Of a DNA stretch of 64,000 nucleotides, positions 63,088 to 64,000 are shown piece after piece. Below the pieces are notes generated by a model. The model ran no database searches. It was given only the letters and a program-made list of their open reading frames with translations, and was not told where the DNA came from. Position numbers and translations under genes: made by a program. The number at the start of each line of letters is the position of its first letter. Positions within the stretch are counted from its first letter, which is position 1. Source of the DNA: Nitratireductor indicus C115 (GTDB taxonomy: Bacteria > Pseudomonadota > Alphaproteobacteria > Rhizobiales > Rhizobiaceae); NCBI RefSeq assembly GCF_000300515.1, contig NZ_AMSI01000010.1, positions 62,001 to 126,000 of the forward strand, written 5' to 3'.

Positions 63088-63611
63088 TCAAGTTCGTCCT
63101 GGCCGCTCTGTGGATTTGCGCCGTCACGGTAGGAACGGTGCTCTTTTCCTTTCAGTTCTCGCAGGCCAGGAACGAGGCTGCGCCCACTCCAGCCGCATTC
63201 TTCGGCGGGCTCGAGCATATCGCGACAGACATGATCTCCATCCCCGTTGTCCGCAAGGGCGGCGTGGATGGCTATTTCCTGACGAAACTCTCCTATTCCA
63301 TCGATTCCAAAAAGCTGAAGACACTCAGCGTGCCGGTCAACGCGATGCTGGTCGACGAGATATTCTCCTATCTCTACGCCAATCCGCAGATCGACTATGA
63401 GACCTCTGGCGGGCTCGATGTGGTGGCTTTCCGGGAAAGTCTGCGCGATGCGATCAACAAGCGCGTCGGCGACGAACTGATCCATGATGTCTTCATCGAT
63501 CAGGCCGACTACCTGTCAAAGGCGGAAATCCGGGCAAACACGCCCCGCCAGAAGATCGGCCTCGCAGAACCCGCCGCAAAGGCGGAAAAGCCCGCGCCGA
63601 AGGGGCATTGA
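63084..63611 (+). CDS. Single-span periplasmic protein, possibly FliL-like
   Basis: Protein of 175 aa with an N-terminal span or uncleaved signal (about 4-24, FVLAALWICAVTVGTVLFSF) and a periplasmic domain. The segment RESLRDAINKRVGDELIHDV followed by FIDQADYLSKAE recalls the C-terminal helix and strand of FliL (a short helix ending at a leucine-rich strand). A clear FliL is already present at 42177, so this would be a second, diverged copy with a separate role. The last 20 residues are lysine/alanine-rich. It is the last gene of the flagellar cluster, 29 nt from the convergent E2 gene. Confidence 0.72.
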   Translation: MIKFVLAALWICAVTVGTVLFSFQFSQARNEAAPTPAAFFGGLEHIATDMISIPVVRKGGVDGYFLTKLSYSIDSKKLKTLSVPVNAMLVDEIFSYLYANPQIDYETSGGLDVVAFRESLRDAINKRVGDELIHDVFIDQADYLSKAEIRANTPRQKIGLAEPAAKAEKPAPKGH

Positions 63612-63640
63612 GCCGGGTCTGGTCGCTCCATGCTGAAGAC

Positions 63641-64000
63641 CTAAACGAGCAGGCTCATCGGATTTTCGATCCCGCTTTTGAAAGCTGCAAGCCATTGCGC
63701 GCCGACAGCTCCGTCGACCGCACGATGATCCACCGACAAGGTGCAGGTCATCGCCTCCGAAAAAGCGATCGTATCGCCTCGCTCGACCGGCCTGCGGCTC
63801 ACCGCCCCCACGGCAAGAATGCCGCTCTGCGGCGGATTGATAATCGCCGAGAAGGCTTTCACCCCATACATGCCCAGATTGGAGATGCTGAAGCATCCGC
63901 CCTGATATTCCTCAGGCTTCAGCCCTCCATCGCGCGCCCGCGCGGAAAGAGACTTGATCTCATCAGAAAGGCTTCCGAGGCTTTTGCGGTCGGCATCGCG
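63641..64000 (-). CDS. Pyruvate dehydrogenase E2 (dihydrolipoamide acetyltransferase), partial
   Basis: The C-terminal 119 residues of a 2-oxoacid dehydrogenase acyltransferase; the rest lies beyond the right edge. The catalytic motif is seen as DHRAVDGAVGAQWL, with GGCFSISNLGMYGVKAFSAI and the ending ENPMSLLV typical of the alphaproteobacterial PDH E2. It transfers acetyl groups from lipoyl domains to CoA. It is convergent with the flagellar cluster and marks its end. Confidence 0.92.
   Translation of the reverse strand, partial: RDADRKSLGSLSDEIKSLSARARDGGLKPEEYQGGCFSISNLGMYGVKAFSAIINPPQSGILAVGAVSRRPVERGDTIAFSEAMTCTLSVDHRAVDGAVGAQWLAAFKSGIENPMSLLV

Noticed and set aside
1-64000. CRISPR arrays, tRNA or rRNA genes, insertion sequences, integrases
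   Set aside because: Reading both strands showed no regular spaced repeats, cloverleaf or rRNA segments, transposase motifs or terminal inverted repeats of IS type.

Overview
The window reads as chromosome of a motile alphaproteobacterium of the order Hyphomicrobiales (Rhizobiales), most like the Phyllobacteriaceae/Brucellaceae/Rhizobiaceae group. Three things support this: a GC-rich, densely packed coding style; a flagellar cluster with the rhizobial-type genes visN, visR, rem, motC, motD, motE, flaF and flbT in nearly the order known from Sinorhizobium meliloti; and an aglR-aglEFGAK alpha-glucoside locus of the rhizobial type. No genus can be named from the sequence alone.

Layout. 1-8.7 kb: a catabolic/transport block with a peptide/nickel-type ABC importer on the minus strand (DppC-like partial, DppB-like, solute-binding protein). 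It is divergent from a PatB-like PLP enzyme, an aldehyde dehydrogenase, a GMC oxidoreductase and a TetR regulator; the substrate is unknown. 9-16.3 kb (minus): tex, then an osmoregulated periplasmic glucan operon opgG - small ORF - opgH - opgC. 16.6-18.9 kb: an atypical SDR oxidoreductase and a GH1 beta-glucosidase. 18.9-26.8 kb: LacI-type aglR, divergent from aglE, aglF, aglG, aglA and aglK, with two AAAGCGCTTT operators in the divergent gap. aglK is broken by a frameshift at a 9-C run.

27-63.6 kb is one large flagellar regulon. It holds the master regulators visN-visR (plus). A minus-strand operon follows: motA-fliM-fliN-fliG-flhB-unknown gene. A long plus-strand run comes next: DUF1217 gene, flgF, fliI, unknown membrane protein, flgB, flgC, fliE, flgG, flgA, flgI, motE, flgH, fliL, fliP. 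Then come two tandem flagellin genes with their own terminators; fliF, fliH-like, motB, motC, motD(fliK), a lytic transglycosylase and rem; and flgE, flgK, flgL, flaF, flbT, flgD, fliQ, flhA, fliR and four small late genes (FliJ-like?, FlgJ-type rod-binding, FlgN-like?, FliL-like?). Many neighbours overlap by ATGA, which indicates translational coupling. The window ends in the C-terminus of a convergent pyruvate dehydrogenase E2 gene.

How it works together: VisN/VisR are expected to switch on rem, and Rem the later flagellar genes. TTAA-N7-TTAA CtrA-type boxes lie upstream of visN and the second flagellin, with a degenerate one upstream of rem, so cell-cycle control of the cascade is a reasonable inference. 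FlaF/FlbT are expected to set flagellin translation. MotA/B/C/E form the rhizobial-type motor. No che operon, flagellar sigma factor, fliO, fliD or fliS gene was recognised in the window.

The observations most worth a second look are: the MPEQ-motif peptide encoded apart from opgH, the aglK frameshift, the CtrA-type boxes, a dispersed three-hairpin repeat with a covarying stem, and several uncharacterised genes embedded in the flagellar operons.
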